From Calditrichia bacterium (GTDB lineage: Bacteria > Calditrichota > Calditrichia > RBG-13-44-9 > J075): DNA of 64,000 nucleotides. The notes beneath the pieces are model-generated. The model had not been told where the DNA came from, ran no database searches, and saw nothing but the letters and a program-made list of their open reading frames with translations. Positions 1-8,649 of the stretch are shown here, piece by piece (the first letter of the stretch is position 1; each line of letters begins with the position of its first letter). The stretch is taken from positions 49,198-113,197 of the forward strand of contig JANQQU010000068.1 in assembly GCA_028284905.1 (NCBI GenBank). The letters run 5' to 3'. A program made the translations under genes and the position numbers.

Positions 1-47
1 CTTCTGGAAACAATCAGTTTGTGTTAAACGGAAGTGTAAAGCGTTGT

Positions 48-145
48 TTAAATGGGCAAATGGGCAAATCTGCAAACTTGCAAATTCTGAGAGACTTAAT
101 CAATCTCTGTTTGCTCATTTGCCCATTTGCATATTTGCCCATTTA
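48..145. repeat. Octamer-period hairpin downstream of the ALDH gene
   Basis: The left arm (about 48-92) is built from 8-bp words such as CAAATGGG and CAAACTTG. The right arm (about 105-145) carries the reverse complement words such as GCCCATTT, and the arms pair imperfectly over about 40 bp with a short AT-rich loop. It lies immediately after the stop codon of the minus-strand aldehyde dehydrogenase gene, so it would form at the 3' end of that transcript. It may act as a terminator or mRNA stabiliser, but it has no clean U-tract. It belongs to the architectural family of hairpins described in the findings. Confidence 0.7.
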
Positions 146-147
146 CC

Positions 148-1629
148 TCATCGATGCCACCAGTTGGTGCGTGGACCGAGATGTAATTGAACAGTTTTTA
201 ATTCGGTGAACTCATCGAGAGAAAATCTGCCTAATTCGCGACCCAGTCCGCTTTCTTTGTAGCCGCCGAAAGGCAGCTCCGGGTAGCCATCCATAAAGCA
301 ATTGATCCAGACAGTGCCGGCCCGTACCCCACGGGTAACCCGGAAGGCATTATCGATGTCGCGGGTCCAAACCCCGGCAGAGAGGCCGTAGAGCGTATTG
401 TTGGCGATCTCAATAGCTTCTTCGGTGCTATCAAAGGTTAGCACGGAAAGCACCGGGCCGAAAATCTCTTCCTTCGCGATTTGCATCTCTGGGGTAACAC
501 CTTTAAAAACAGTTGGCTCTATAAAACGCCCGCTCTCAGTGTTCATTTGGTTGCCACCCAACTGTAGCGAGGCGCCTTCTTTTTGTCCATTGTCGATATA
601 AGCCATAATTTTATCGAATTGATTCTCGTTGATAATCGCACCGACCTTGGTGGCCTCATCCAGTGGGTCGCCAACCGGAACTGTTTTTGCGCGCTCAATA
701 ATTTGTTCCAGAAAACTGTCGGCGACTTTCTTCTCGACTAAAATTCGGCTGCCGCTATTACAGCATTCACCCATATTGAAGTAGACCCCGAAAACGACAG
801 CGTCCAGTGCTGCTTCCAGGTCTGCATCTGCGAAAACGATCTGCGGGTTTTTACCACCGAGTTCTAAGGAAACTTTCTTCAGATTGCCCTGTGATGCTGC
901 AACGATGTGCTTTCCGACGGCAGTAGAACCGGTAAAGGAAATCATATCCACATCGCGATGCGCGGCCATGGGCGCGCCAACCGGCAGGCCATAGCCACTG
1001 ACAATGTTCACAACACCATCCGGCAGACCGGCATCCTGCAAAAATTGTCCGAGACGCAGCGTCGTGCCCGGCGTTAATTCGCTTGGCTTGATCACCGCTG
1101 TGCAACCGGCGGCGAGTGCAAAAGGTAGTTTCTGGCTGATAATCAACAGCGGGAAATTCCAGGGGGTAATCATTCCGACGACACCGATCGGTTCGCGGAA
1201 AACGAAACCGAGCTTATCCTGCCCAAGGGTGTTATAAGAGTCGCCATACAGGTGACGGCACAAGGTCGCAGCATATTCCCAGAGACCGGCAACACCATCC
1301 ATTTCTCCTTTCGCCTGGGAGATCGGTTTGCCGCTCTCCAGGGTTTCCAGGTAGGCGAGATTGTCGATATTTTCCCGGACGATACCGGCAACCCGATTGA
1401 GAATCTCCGCACGCTCCGCACCGCTCATTCGCGGCCAGGGGCCTTTGTCAAATGCTTGTCGGGCTGCCCGGACAGCGGCAGCGACATCATGGCCATCTCC
1501 ATTGGGATAGTCGCCTACCGGCACATCATGGGCGGGACTAATGGTTTGGAAGCGTTTCCCGCTGGCTGCGGTCACCCATTTGCCGTTAATAAGCATTTGA
1601 AATGTTTCGGTAGATGTCGGAAGATTCAT
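148..1629 (-). CDS. NAD(P)-dependent aldehyde dehydrogenase (betaine-aldehyde dehydrogenase-like)
   Basis: This 493-residue protein has the full length of the ALDH superfamily and oxidises an aldehyde to the acid with NAD(P)+. Visible motifs are PWNFP (oxyanion Asn about 158), FTGSTAVG in the Rossmann cofactor region (about 232-239), LELGGKNP with the general base Glu about 256, and GECCNSGSR with the catalytic Cys about 290. No signal peptide is seen, so it is cytosolic. A strong AAAGGAG site precedes the ATG. It lies 31 bp downstream of a GMC alcohol dehydrogenase, so the pair probably performs alcohol to aldehyde to acid. The arrangement resembles betA-betB of choline oxidation, but the true substrate cannot be read from the sequence. 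Family confidence is high; substrate confidence is low. Confidence 0.93.
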   Translation of the reverse strand: MNLPTSTETFQMLINGKWVTAASGKRFQTISPAHDVPVGDYPNGDGHDVAAAVRAARQAFDKGPWPRMSGAERAEILNRVAGIVRENIDNLAYLETLESGKPISQAKGEMDGVAGLWEYAATLCRHLYGDSYNTLGQDKLGFVFREPIGVVGMITPWNFPLLIISQKLPFALAAGCTAVIKPSELTPGTTLRLGQFLQDAGLPDGVVNIVSGYGLPVGAPMAAHRDVDMISFTGSTAVGKHIVAASQGNLKKVSLELGGKNPQIVFADADLEAALDAVVFGVYFNMGECCNSGSRILVEKKVADSFLEQIIERAKTVPVGDPLDEATKVGAIINENQFDKIMAYIDNGQKEGASLQLGGNQMNTESGRFIEPTVFKGVTPEMQIAKEEIFGPVLSVLTFDSTEEAIEIANNTLYGLSAGVWTRDIDNAFRVTRGVRAGTVWINCFMDGYPELPFGGYKESGLGRELGRFSLDEFTELKTVQLHLGPRTNWWHR

Positions 1630-1660
1630 GCCTTACTCCTTTACTGCAGTTAAATTTTTA

Positions 1661-3250
1661 TCAAACAACCTTGCCGGCTTTGACGATTGCCGCACCCTTT
1701 TCCCCAATCATGATCGAGGGCGCCTGAGTATTGCCACTGATGAGCGTCGGCATAATCGAGGCATCAATTACCCGCAGGCCTTCCATACCATGCACCCGTA
1801 ATTGCGTATCGACCACGGCCATCTTATCATCGCCCATTTTACAGGAGCCAACCGGGTGATAATCGGTCTTTGACCATTTCTTCATATACTCGATCAGTTC
1901 TTCATCACTTTGCTTGTCTTCTCCGGGGAGATATTCACCCTTGATGTATTGCTGAAAAGATGGCGATGCGAGGATTTTTCTTCCCCAACGAACACCGGCG
2001 AGATGCACCTGGATGTCATAAGGATCAGCAAGGAAATTGGGGTTGATTGCCGGCGCTTCACCGGGGTCTTTTGATTTCAGGGTCACATCGCCAATGCTTT
2101 TCGGACGCAGGTTGCAGGTGTTGATAGTAACGCCATGTCCTTTGATGCGCATCCGGCCATGATCGACGACGTAGGCAGGGAGGCAGTGGATCTGGATATC
2201 CGGGGAAACAACATCTTCCCGGCTGCGAATAAAACAACCTGCTTCCGCCACACAAGCGGTAACCGGGCCGGTTTTTGTGGTGAGATACTGAATACCATTG
2301 CGGATCATTCGCCAACCAACATCTTCCCCGTTGTAGCTCACCGGCTGACTGCATTCCGCGGCGATGTAGACATCCATATGATCCTGGAAATTTTTCCCAA
2401 CACCGGGAAGATCATGAACAACATCAATACCAAGGGCCTTTAGCTCTTTTCCCGGACCGATGCCGGAAAGAAGCATCAATCGCGGGGAGTTTACTGCACC
2501 GCCGCTAAGAATGACTTCACGATTTGCCCGAGCCGTTTCTGTGCTGCGGCCATTACGGAGATATTCGATACCGACAGCCTTTTTCCCTTCAACAATGATT
2601 TTTATCGCCTGGGCTTTGGTTATTACCGTAAGATTCTTTCGATCCATAATTGGCTTGATAAACGCAGTTGCGGCACTTTCCCGGCGGACGTTGCGCTGCG
2701 TTACCTGGTAGAATGTCACACCATCCTGCTCGGCACCGTTTACGTCCGGGTTGTAGGCGAGGCCGGCTTCCTGGGCGGAACGGACAAATGCTTTGGTCAA
2801 AGGATTATATTGGGTTTGTTCAGCGACATTTAAGGGACCACCGCTGCCATGATATTCATCGAAAAGCCGTTCATTATTCTCGGATACTTTGAAGTAGGGA
2901 AGGACATCATCATAGCCCCAGCCAGCATTGCCAATATCCCGCCAATGGTCATAATCTGCGCGATGGCCGCGGATGTAAATCATTGCATTAATCGAGGTAC
3001 TGCCTCCCATTGTGCGCCCCTGGGGATAGTGCATCTCACGATTATTGACATGTTTTTGCGGCGCAGTTTTGAAACACCAGTTTACCTTCTCGCCAACCAA
3101 TTTGGTAAAACCGGCGGGCATATGAATCAGGGGATTTTTATCCGGGCCTCCGGCTTCAAGTAATAAAACATTAACATCCGGATCTTCGCTCAGGCGATGC
3201 GCAACGGCGCAACCGGCTGCACCGGCACCAACGATGATATAATCGTACAT
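1661..3250 (-). CDS. GMC-family FAD alcohol dehydrogenase (choline dehydrogenase-like)
   Basis: This 529-residue flavoprotein has the N-terminal dinucleotide-binding motif GAGAAGCAVAHRL (8-20) followed by LLEAG, the GMC signature PQGRTMGGSTSINAM, and the C-terminal catalytic pair: His about 465 in HPVGSCKMG and Asn about 507 in SGNTQAPS. It is expected to oxidise a primary alcohol to an aldehyde, passing electrons from FAD to an acceptor. A perfect AAGGAGG ribosome-binding site precedes the ATG. It is followed 31 bp later by the aldehyde dehydrogenase gene, consistent with one transcript. It resembles BetA, but GMC enzymes also act on other alcohols, and the linked CoA-transferase and hydratase genes leave choline uncertain. 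Confidence 0.93.
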   Translation of the reverse strand: MYDYIIVGAGAAGCAVAHRLSEDPDVNVLLLEAGGPDKNPLIHMPAGFTKLVGEKVNWCFKTAPQKHVNNREMHYPQGRTMGGSTSINAMIYIRGHRADYDHWRDIGNAGWGYDDVLPYFKVSENNERLFDEYHGSGGPLNVAEQTQYNPLTKAFVRSAQEAGLAYNPDVNGAEQDGVTFYQVTQRNVRRESAATAFIKPIMDRKNLTVITKAQAIKIIVEGKKAVGIEYLRNGRSTETARANREVILSGGAVNSPRLMLLSGIGPGKELKALGIDVVHDLPGVGKNFQDHMDVYIAAECSQPVSYNGEDVGWRMIRNGIQYLTTKTGPVTACVAEAGCFIRSREDVVSPDIQIHCLPAYVVDHGRMRIKGHGVTINTCNLRPKSIGDVTLKSKDPGEAPAINPNFLADPYDIQVHLAGVRWGRKILASPSFQQYIKGEYLPGEDKQSDEELIEYMKKWSKTDYHPVGSCKMGDDKMAVVDTQLRVHGMEGLRVIDASIMPTLISGNTQAPSIMIGEKGAAIVKAGKVV

Positions 3251-3313
3251 AAAAGACCTCCTTGGGATAAATCGGGATATTTAAAAGACCGAATTCTTGC
3301 AAACTATTGTGGC

Positions 3314-3424
3314 TGTCATTGCTCCATAGGAGTTCCTTTGGGGCGAGGAGTGAAGCAGCAAAGCAATCTGTAAGTTAAGAAGAGTCTCTGAGATTGCTTC
3401 GGCAAAAAAATGCCCGCAATGACA
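3314..3424. repeat. Nested palindromic interspersed repeat (CATTGC type)
   Basis: The ends are a perfect 9-bp inverted repeat, TGTCATTGC (3314-3322) and GCAATGACA (3416-3424). Inside lies a second inverted pair, AAGCAATCT and AGATTGCTT. The element fills the gap between the enoyl-CoA hydratase gene and the alcohol dehydrogenase gene. A related copy sits at 52572-52657, and the internal words CTCCATAGGA and GGGGCG recur at about 38665-38700. It carries no coding sequence and looks like a mobile or amplified intergenic palindrome. Confidence 0.75.
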
Positions 3425-3460
3425 TTAATGATAACACAATATTTTATTTCAACACGGATG

Positions 3461-4243
3461 TCACTCCCCACTATATTTCGGTGGACGCTTTTCCTGAAAG
3501 GAGCGAATCCCTTCTTTGCCGTCGCTGGTAGACGCGGCTAATGCGCCGGCCAGTGCTTCCAGGGCCATTGCACTGCTGGTTTGCCCACTGGCAGCATTCA
3601 CCAGTTGTTTGGTAATTTGAACGGATATTGGGGCGTTGGCCGCAATTTCTTCCGCCATTTTTTTCCCGGCATTTTCCAACGCTTCTGCAGGAACCAATTC
3701 GTTTACCAGTCCCCACTGCTCAGCTTTGCTGGCGGGAATTCTGCTACCGGTAAAGATCATTTGTTTGGCCCGGGAAGCACCGATTAATGCCGGTAATCGT
3801 TGGGAGCCGGCCCAGCCGGGGGCAGTCGCGATCTTTACTTCCGGCATTGCAAATTCGGCGGTATCGACAGACAGACGAATATCTGCCGCCAGCGCCAGTT
3901 CCAGGCCGCCACCGAAAGTGTAACCATTGATCAGGGCGATTACCGGTTGTGGCAGATTGGCAATTCGCCCGAACACCCGATGGCCGTCCCGCACCCACTG
4001 ACGCCACATATCCAATGGATCTAAGGCAGACCAAGCGTTGATGTCAGCGCCAACACAAAATGCTTTTGCTCCGGCGGCGCATAGGAGCACAACGCGGATG
4101 TCACTTAACTGCTCTATCGTTTCTGCCGCTTTTTCCAACTCCTTTAACATTGCCGGATCAAGAGCGTTAAGTTTTTCCGGACGGTTCAGTGTAATCGTAG
4201 CAATGTGTTGGTCGTGGGAAAATAATATTTTTGCTTCGCTCAT
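3461..4243 (-). CDS. Enoyl-CoA hydratase/isomerase (crotonase family)
   Basis: This is a 260-residue crotonase-fold protein. The oxyanion-hole segments are visible: AFCVGADINAW and INGYTFGGGLELALAADI. Both glutamates used by true hydratases appear to be present, in GLELALA and in PEVKIA, followed by the usual GWAGSQRLP stretch. It should hydrate a 2-enoyl-CoA in the cytosol. The start is placed at MSEAK because GAGAG lies about 7 nt upstream; an in-frame ATG 21 nt further upstream (4264) has weaker support. It follows the CoA-transferase gene, which could supply its CoA-ester substrate. Confidence 0.9.
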   Translation of the reverse strand: MSEAKILFSHDQHIATITLNRPEKLNALDPAMLKELEKAAETIEQLSDIRVVLLCAAGAKAFCVGADINAWSALDPLDMWRQWVRDGHRVFGRIANLPQPVIALINGYTFGGGLELALAADIRLSVDTAEFAMPEVKIATAPGWAGSQRLPALIGASRAKQMIFTGSRIPASKAEQWGLVNELVPAEALENAGKKMAEEIAANAPISVQITKQLVNAASGQTSSAMALEALAGALAASTSDGKEGIRSFQEKRPPKYSGE

Positions 4244-4317
4244 AATTTCTCTCGATTGATACATTGTGAATTATCAGTGAAGGAGAATAAATGTCTGTTT
4301 GGTCTGCCAGGCAGGGT

Positions 4318-5904
4318 TTATTTCGCCGGCAGTGTCAACCCCATCTTCTCCGGGTGAAAGATGCGGGCATCCATTGTCTTCAAATCGGAACTAACTTGCA
4401 GCGTCAGATCGGTTTGGGAAAGCACGTCCCGCTCAAGATCAATGCCCGGTGCAATTTCAATCACGGTGAGTCCCGCCGGCAGGAGGCGCAAAACGCATCG
4501 CTCGGTAACGTATGTGATGTTTTGTCCGGTCTGCAGCGCCCGCCGTCCGCTAAAGGTGACATGTTCAACATCTTCTACGAATTTCGCAACTTTTCCTTCC
4601 TGGAGAATTTTCAGCTGTCCATCTTCCAGGGAAAGGCGCAGTCCGCCGGTTTTAAAATAGCCGCTAAAAATGATATTTCTTGCATTGGCGGTAATGTCGA
4701 TAAAACCACCGACGCCGGCGGTAATATGCGGACGGGCGGATAGTCGGGAGACATTGACATTGCCATATTTATCTACTTCCAGAAAAGAGAGCATGCTACG
4801 GTCAAATCCACCTCCCTGAAAGTAAGTGAATTGATCCGGGGAGGGGACAATCGCAGCGGCATTCGCGGCACAGCCGAATTGAAAATTAAGCAGGGGAATT
4901 CCGCCGACCGCACCCTGTTCTATCACCCAGGTAACTGCATCAGCAAGCCCTTCTTCCAGAAGAATGCGCGGCACCAATGCGGAAATGCCAAATCCCAGAT
5001 TGACAGCTTCGCCAGCCATTAAAGCCATGGCGGCCCGCCGGGCGATCGCTTTCTCCGGGCCCCAGTCAGCGTTTTCAAAGATTGATTCCGGATGACGGAT
5101 TTCTCCGCTAATTGCCGGATTATACTGGGTTTGGGTGGTCTGTTTCTGTGCTTCATCGACGACGATATGATCTACCAGAACGCCAGGAATACGGACTTGC
5201 TGCGGTGCCAGCGATCCGGCACTAACCACGCGCTTTACCTGGGCAATCACGATGCCGCCGTTATTATGCGCGGCCAGGGCCTGGTCGTATGCGCCAAGGT
5301 AGGCGCCTTCATGTTCCATGGAAATATTGCCATTTTCATCGGCGGTAGTGCCACGAATGATGGCAACATCGCTCTGGATTGAACGGAAGTAAAGCCAATC
5401 CCGGCCATCAAATTCAACCCGGGTGATAAGATCTTCCCTGGTGGCATCGTTCATTTTCCCACCGAGCTGTTCGGGATCGAGGTAAGTATCCATGCCAACG
5501 GTCGTTAGAACACCGGGACGTTTCGCAGCTGCTTCCCGGTGCATGTGGAAAATCAGGCCGCTGGGAAAATTATAGGCCTCAATCTGATTCTCATAAATCA
5601 TCCGCCATATTTTTGGTGAAGGGGCGGAGGAAGGACCGCTGGGAAGGGAACCGGCGATTACCCGGCGCAATAATCCCGGCTCGGCAATATGATCGATGCC
5701 GTCAATCCCATACATGTCGCCAGCGGCAATCGGATGGATCGTCGTGATGTTTTTTGGCGATGCGCTTTCCCGGAATCGCTCACCGATCGCTTTCAGAGTG
5801 GCGTCCGGACAACCGAGCCCACTGGAAGAACTAACGGTTACGACTGCATTGTCAGGAATTAACGCTGCGGCATCCTGGAGAGAAATTGTCTTGTTTGCTG
5901 GCAT
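4318..5904 (-). CDS. Class I acyl-CoA:acetate/3-ketoacid CoA-transferase (YdiF/propionate CoA-transferase type)
   Basis: This 528-residue protein has both alpha- and beta-type halves fused in one chain, as in YdiF and propionate CoA-transferase. The catalytic glutamate motif is EQGAVGG, with Glu about 329, preceded by the glycine-rich GFGISALVPRIL segment. The N-terminal half shows the VTVSSSSGLG loop. It should move CoA from a donor such as acetyl-CoA onto a carboxylic acid, activating a substrate for the linked enoyl-CoA hydratase. GGTGA precedes the ATG. It is probably co-transcribed with the upstream oxidoreductase gene (40 bp gap). Substrate unknown. Confidence 0.88.
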   Translation of the reverse strand: MPANKTISLQDAAALIPDNAVVTVSSSSGLGCPDATLKAIGERFRESASPKNITTIHPIAAGDMYGIDGIDHIAEPGLLRRVIAGSLPSGPSSAPSPKIWRMIYENQIEAYNFPSGLIFHMHREAAAKRPGVLTTVGMDTYLDPEQLGGKMNDATREDLITRVEFDGRDWLYFRSIQSDVAIIRGTTADENGNISMEHEGAYLGAYDQALAAHNNGGIVIAQVKRVVSAGSLAPQQVRIPGVLVDHIVVDEAQKQTTQTQYNPAISGEIRHPESIFENADWGPEKAIARRAAMALMAGEAVNLGFGISALVPRILLEEGLADAVTWVIEQGAVGGIPLLNFQFGCAANAAAIVPSPDQFTYFQGGGFDRSMLSFLEVDKYGNVNVSRLSARPHITAGVGGFIDITANARNIIFSGYFKTGGLRLSLEDGQLKILQEGKVAKFVEDVEHVTFSGRRALQTGQNITYVTERCVLRLLPAGLTVIEIAPGIDLERDVLSQTDLTLQVSSDLKTMDARIFHPEKMGLTLPAK

Positions 5905-5944
5905 GATTTCACCGATTTGTTTTGAAAGCAGAAAGAAATTAGGA

Positions 5945-6967
5945 TTACTGGTATTTTACAATGACCCGTTTACCGGTTTCCGCGGCTTCCGCGACAGCCA
6001 GGGCAACTGCGAGAGAGCGAATACCATCCTCTGCTGTTGCTGCCGGTTCACCATTGCCAAATACGGCAGCATTAAATTTACCAATTGCCCGGGTATATAA
6101 GTCGTAATGCGGTTCCAGCACTACGGCTTCAGTTTTGTCTTTACGGCGAATACGGATAGAACCAATCGGCTGCTGCGTCAAAACATCTTCGGCAAAAAGC
6201 GACCCTTCAGTGCCATGCACTTCCAATCCAGTATTGGTATGGGCAATGGTAAAAGCGTCATGAAATTGTGCGAGCGTGCCTTTTTCGAATTCCATAATAC
6301 CCATCACTGTATCTTCGACATTGCCTTCTCCCATGCCATGGCAGGCCGATACCGCGCTAACAGCGCTCACTTCGTCATCAAGAATAAAGCGCAGAGTGTC
6401 GGTATCATGAACAGTGATGTCGAGAATAACCCCGGCCCCGGCGGCAGGGTTATTGATCCGCCAGGTTTGCAGGAAAGGGGGAAGGTCGACAGCATGGAAT
6501 ACCCGCACTGCTAACGGTTTGCCTATCGCCCCGTCAGCGATGAGTTGGCGAATGGTGCGATGCGTAATTGCGTTACGAAGATGATGGTTTGTGCCCATAA
6601 CCACGCCTGCATTTGCACAGACTGCGACCATCTCCCGGGCATCGGCCAGGGTGAGCGCCAGTGGCTTTTCGCAAAGCACATGTTTGCCGGCGGCAGCAGC
6701 GGCAAGTGTTTCCGCCTTGTGTTTTTCATTGGTGGTGCTGATGTAAACGACATCAACGCCGGGATCGGCCAGGAGGGCGTCGACAGAGCTGTAAGCATTG
6801 GGAATGCCATTTTCCCGGGCGTAATTTTCCGCCCGTTCTGCGGAGCTGCTCATCACGGCAACCACATGGCTGTCCGGTTGATTGTTAATCGCGGGAATGA
6901 CATATTGCCGGGCAATATTACTGGCGCCAATTAGCCCCCATCCCAGACTCTTTTTTCCATCAGCCAT
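5945..6967 (-). CDS. Gfo/Idh/MocA-family NAD(P)-dependent oxidoreductase
   Basis: This is a 340-residue cytosolic oxidoreductase. The N-terminal Rossmann motif is GLIGASNIARQ (11-21), and the family's CEKPLAL motif is at about 99-105, whose Lys is the usual catalytic residue. The C-terminal half is the expected alpha/beta substrate domain. Members oxidise sugars, inositols or related polyols, so the substrate is not defined. A clear AAGGAG lies 8 nt before the ATG. It is the first enzyme gene after the LacI regulator gene, and a perfect palindrome (7017-7030) sits about 50 bp upstream of its start, so it is probably the promoter-proximal gene of the LacI-controlled operon. Confidence 0.9.
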   Translation of the reverse strand: MADGKKSLGWGLIGASNIARQYVIPAINNQPDSHVVAVMSSSAERAENYARENGIPNAYSSVDALLADPGVDVVYISTTNEKHKAETLAAAAAGKHVLCEKPLALTLADAREMVAVCANAGVVMGTNHHLRNAITHRTIRQLIADGAIGKPLAVRVFHAVDLPPFLQTWRINNPAAGAGVILDITVHDTDTLRFILDDEVSAVSAVSACHGMGEGNVEDTVMGIMEFEKGTLAQFHDAFTIAHTNTGLEVHGTEGSLFAEDVLTQQPIGSIRIRRKDKTEAVVLEPHYDLYTRAIGKFNAAVFGNGEPAATAEDGIRSLAVALAVAEAAETGKRVIVKYQ

Positions 6968-7016
6968 GGTGATTAACTCCTTTGCATGAAGAGAAACAGG
7001 CAGAAATAAATGTTTT

Positions 7017-7030
7017 TTAGATCGATCTAA
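7017..7030. promoter_or_regulatory. Candidate LacI-family operator (TTAGATCGATCTAA)
   Basis: This is a perfect 14-bp palindrome with a central CG, the usual dyad form of LacI/GalR operators. It lies between the LacI gene and the start of the Gfo/Idh/MocA gene, about 50 bp upstream of that ATG, where it could block transcription of the downstream enzyme genes. Binding by the adjacent regulator is inferred from position and symmetry only. Confidence 0.6.
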
Positions 7031-7093
7031 TTTTTAGAAAACATACGATGCTGGCCGAACTAATTCAAGTAAAAAATGGTGGAAATAATTTTT

Positions 7094-7130
7094 TTAGTCC
7101 ACTAAGAGTGTTCAATTCTAATTGGACTAA
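7094..7130. terminator. Hairpin just after the LacI stop codon
   Basis: TTAGTCC (7094-7100) and GGACTAA (7124-7130) form a perfect 7-bp stem directly adjoining the stop codon of the minus-strand LacI gene. No good U-tract follows on the minus strand, so it may be a weak or factor-assisted terminator. It could instead be a second operator-like dyad. Confidence 0.35.
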
Positions 7131-8171
7131 TTAACGGTGAAATCCACAGGAATTGCGGATTACCAACTCCGGTTGAAGAATAATGCGCTGAACGGGCATT
7201 GCCGGATCACCGATTCGCGCCAGGAGCAACCGGGCCGCAGCTTCACCAATTTGCGCCGGGGGAATGGAGATGGAGGACAGGGCCGGGCGGACCAATGCCG
7301 CATCCGCAATGTTGTCAAAGCCGACGATGCCAAAATCTACCCCGGGCTGGCGTGATTCCGACTGTAAACCGAGCATGGCACCAAAGGCGACCACATCGTT
7401 ATAGCAGATCGCAGCAGTTGGCGGTGCCGATAGTTGCAGCAGTTCCTTCACAGCTGCAAAACCACCATCGCGTGAAACAGGACTCTCTACAGTTAAAGAT
7501 GGATCAAATTCAATGTTATTGCCCTGCAAGGTCTTTTTATAGCCGGTCAGGCGTTCCTGCCGGGCAGATGATTGCGCTGAGCCACCCAAAAAGGCAATCC
7601 GTTGATGACCAATGCTCAACAGATGTTCAACAGCCATAGTGGTGCCGGCAATGTTATCCGCGCCGACATAATCATAATCAGTATCCGGAACATGCCGGGC
7701 AATCAAAACGCAGGGCAGCTGCCACAGCTTTAACTGTTCGATAGTATCCTGCGAGGTGCCGGGTGCGGGACATAACAACAAACCGTCCGCCTGGTAACCA
7801 TGCATCGACTGAAGAAAACGTTCCTGTTTATCGAGATCCTCCGAGGTGTTCATCATCAGCACCGAATAATTTTTTTCATCCATACGGGCTTCGATACTAA
7901 TAACCAATTCGGCAAAAAAGGGATTGGTTATATCCGTCACTGCTAACCCGATGGCATGTGAACTTTGCGCTCGTAAACTGGCTGCGGCGCGGTTATACAC
8001 ATAGCCAAGTTTTTTCATGGAGGCGTGAACCCGATCCCGGGTGGCGCTGGAAACCAGCGAACTTCCTCGTAGCACCAAAGATGCCGTCGCCCGGGACACT
8101 TCCGCATCTTTGGCAACATCAATCAGGGTGATACGCTTTTTGCTAACGTTTTTTTTCGGCTGATTTGACAT
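7131..8171 (-). CDS. LacI-family transcriptional regulator
   Basis: This 346-residue regulator has the N-terminal LacI helix-turn-helix (about 15-60; IDVAKDAEVSRATASLVL, then the hinge segment LGYVYNRAAASLRAQ). A periplasmic-binding-protein-like effector domain follows (SHAIGLAVTDITNPFFAELV onward). It should bind a palindromic operator and release it, or bind it more tightly, on sensing a small molecule, commonly a sugar or a pathway intermediate. It lies immediately upstream of the catabolic gene set on the same strand, with a palindromic operator candidate in the gap, so local control of that set is the simplest reading. No strong Shine-Dalgarno is seen before its ATG. Confidence 0.93.
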   Translation of the reverse strand: MSNQPKKNVSKKRITLIDVAKDAEVSRATASLVLRGSSLVSSATRDRVHASMKKLGYVYNRAAASLRAQSSHAIGLAVTDITNPFFAELVISIEARMDEKNYSVLMMNTSEDLDKQERFLQSMHGYQADGLLLCPAPGTSQDTIEQLKLWQLPCVLIARHVPDTDYDYVGADNIAGTTMAVEHLLSIGHQRIAFLGGSAQSSARQERLTGYKKTLQGNNIEFDPSLTVESPVSRDGGFAAVKELLQLSAPPTAAICYNDVVAFGAMLGLQSESRQPGVDFGIVGFDNIADAALVRPALSSISIPPAQIGEAAARLLLARIGDPAMPVQRIILQPELVIRNSCGFHR

Positions 8172-8649
8172 AATTCAACAATCGTTTCAGGATCAGAAAA
8201 CGATCCGAACTTTTTGAAAAACTTTGCTATTTAATGAGCATCTCTGAATGGCTGCTATTATTGTTGCGACTTATATGATAATCAAGTCTTTCCGCTGTGT
8301 CACCTTTTTTCTTGCAAAAATTAAATAATATAGATAAAACCCCGGGCAATTGTGCCGCAACAAAGTGCTTGATAAGCGCAGTCAAGTCCCTTACATTTAT
8401 GCGTTTTAGTGGATCGACTTTTAGAACTGAATGCCCGGAAATTATTTCTCAATCGATCCTGCTTTTCCGGGTAAATAATAGAGAACCTGGCGCGTGAATT
8501 TACTGTTTTTCGAAATAGTTTTTAAAAATATAACTGCAAGATTAACCAGAACTTATCCCGTTAGAAAATACTGATAAGCCACTGCTCTTTTCGTCCAGTT
8601 TTGTGATGCCTGCTCTTGATGATATTAAAATGAAAAGCTCAGGTGAGAG
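8172..8649. other. Intergenic region between divergent genes
   Basis: This 478-bp AT-rich spacer separates the divergent lacI-type and SAM hydrolase-like genes and must hold promoters for both. A small inverted repeat GGATC/GATCC occurs at about 8190-8212 just upstream of the LacI start and could be an autoregulatory site. AGGTGAG precedes the plus-strand ATG at 8650. No convincing coding sequence or RNA gene was seen. Confidence 0.4.

Noticed and set aside
21..209. Short plus-strand reading frame at the window start
   Set aside because: It is translated from the octamer-word hairpin and the end of the aldehyde dehydrogenase gene; composition is repeat-driven and no ribosome-binding site is seen.
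8297..8497. Reading frame in the gap before the SAM hydrolase-like gene
   Set aside because: No ribosome-binding site, no recognisable motif and composition typical of intergenic DNA.
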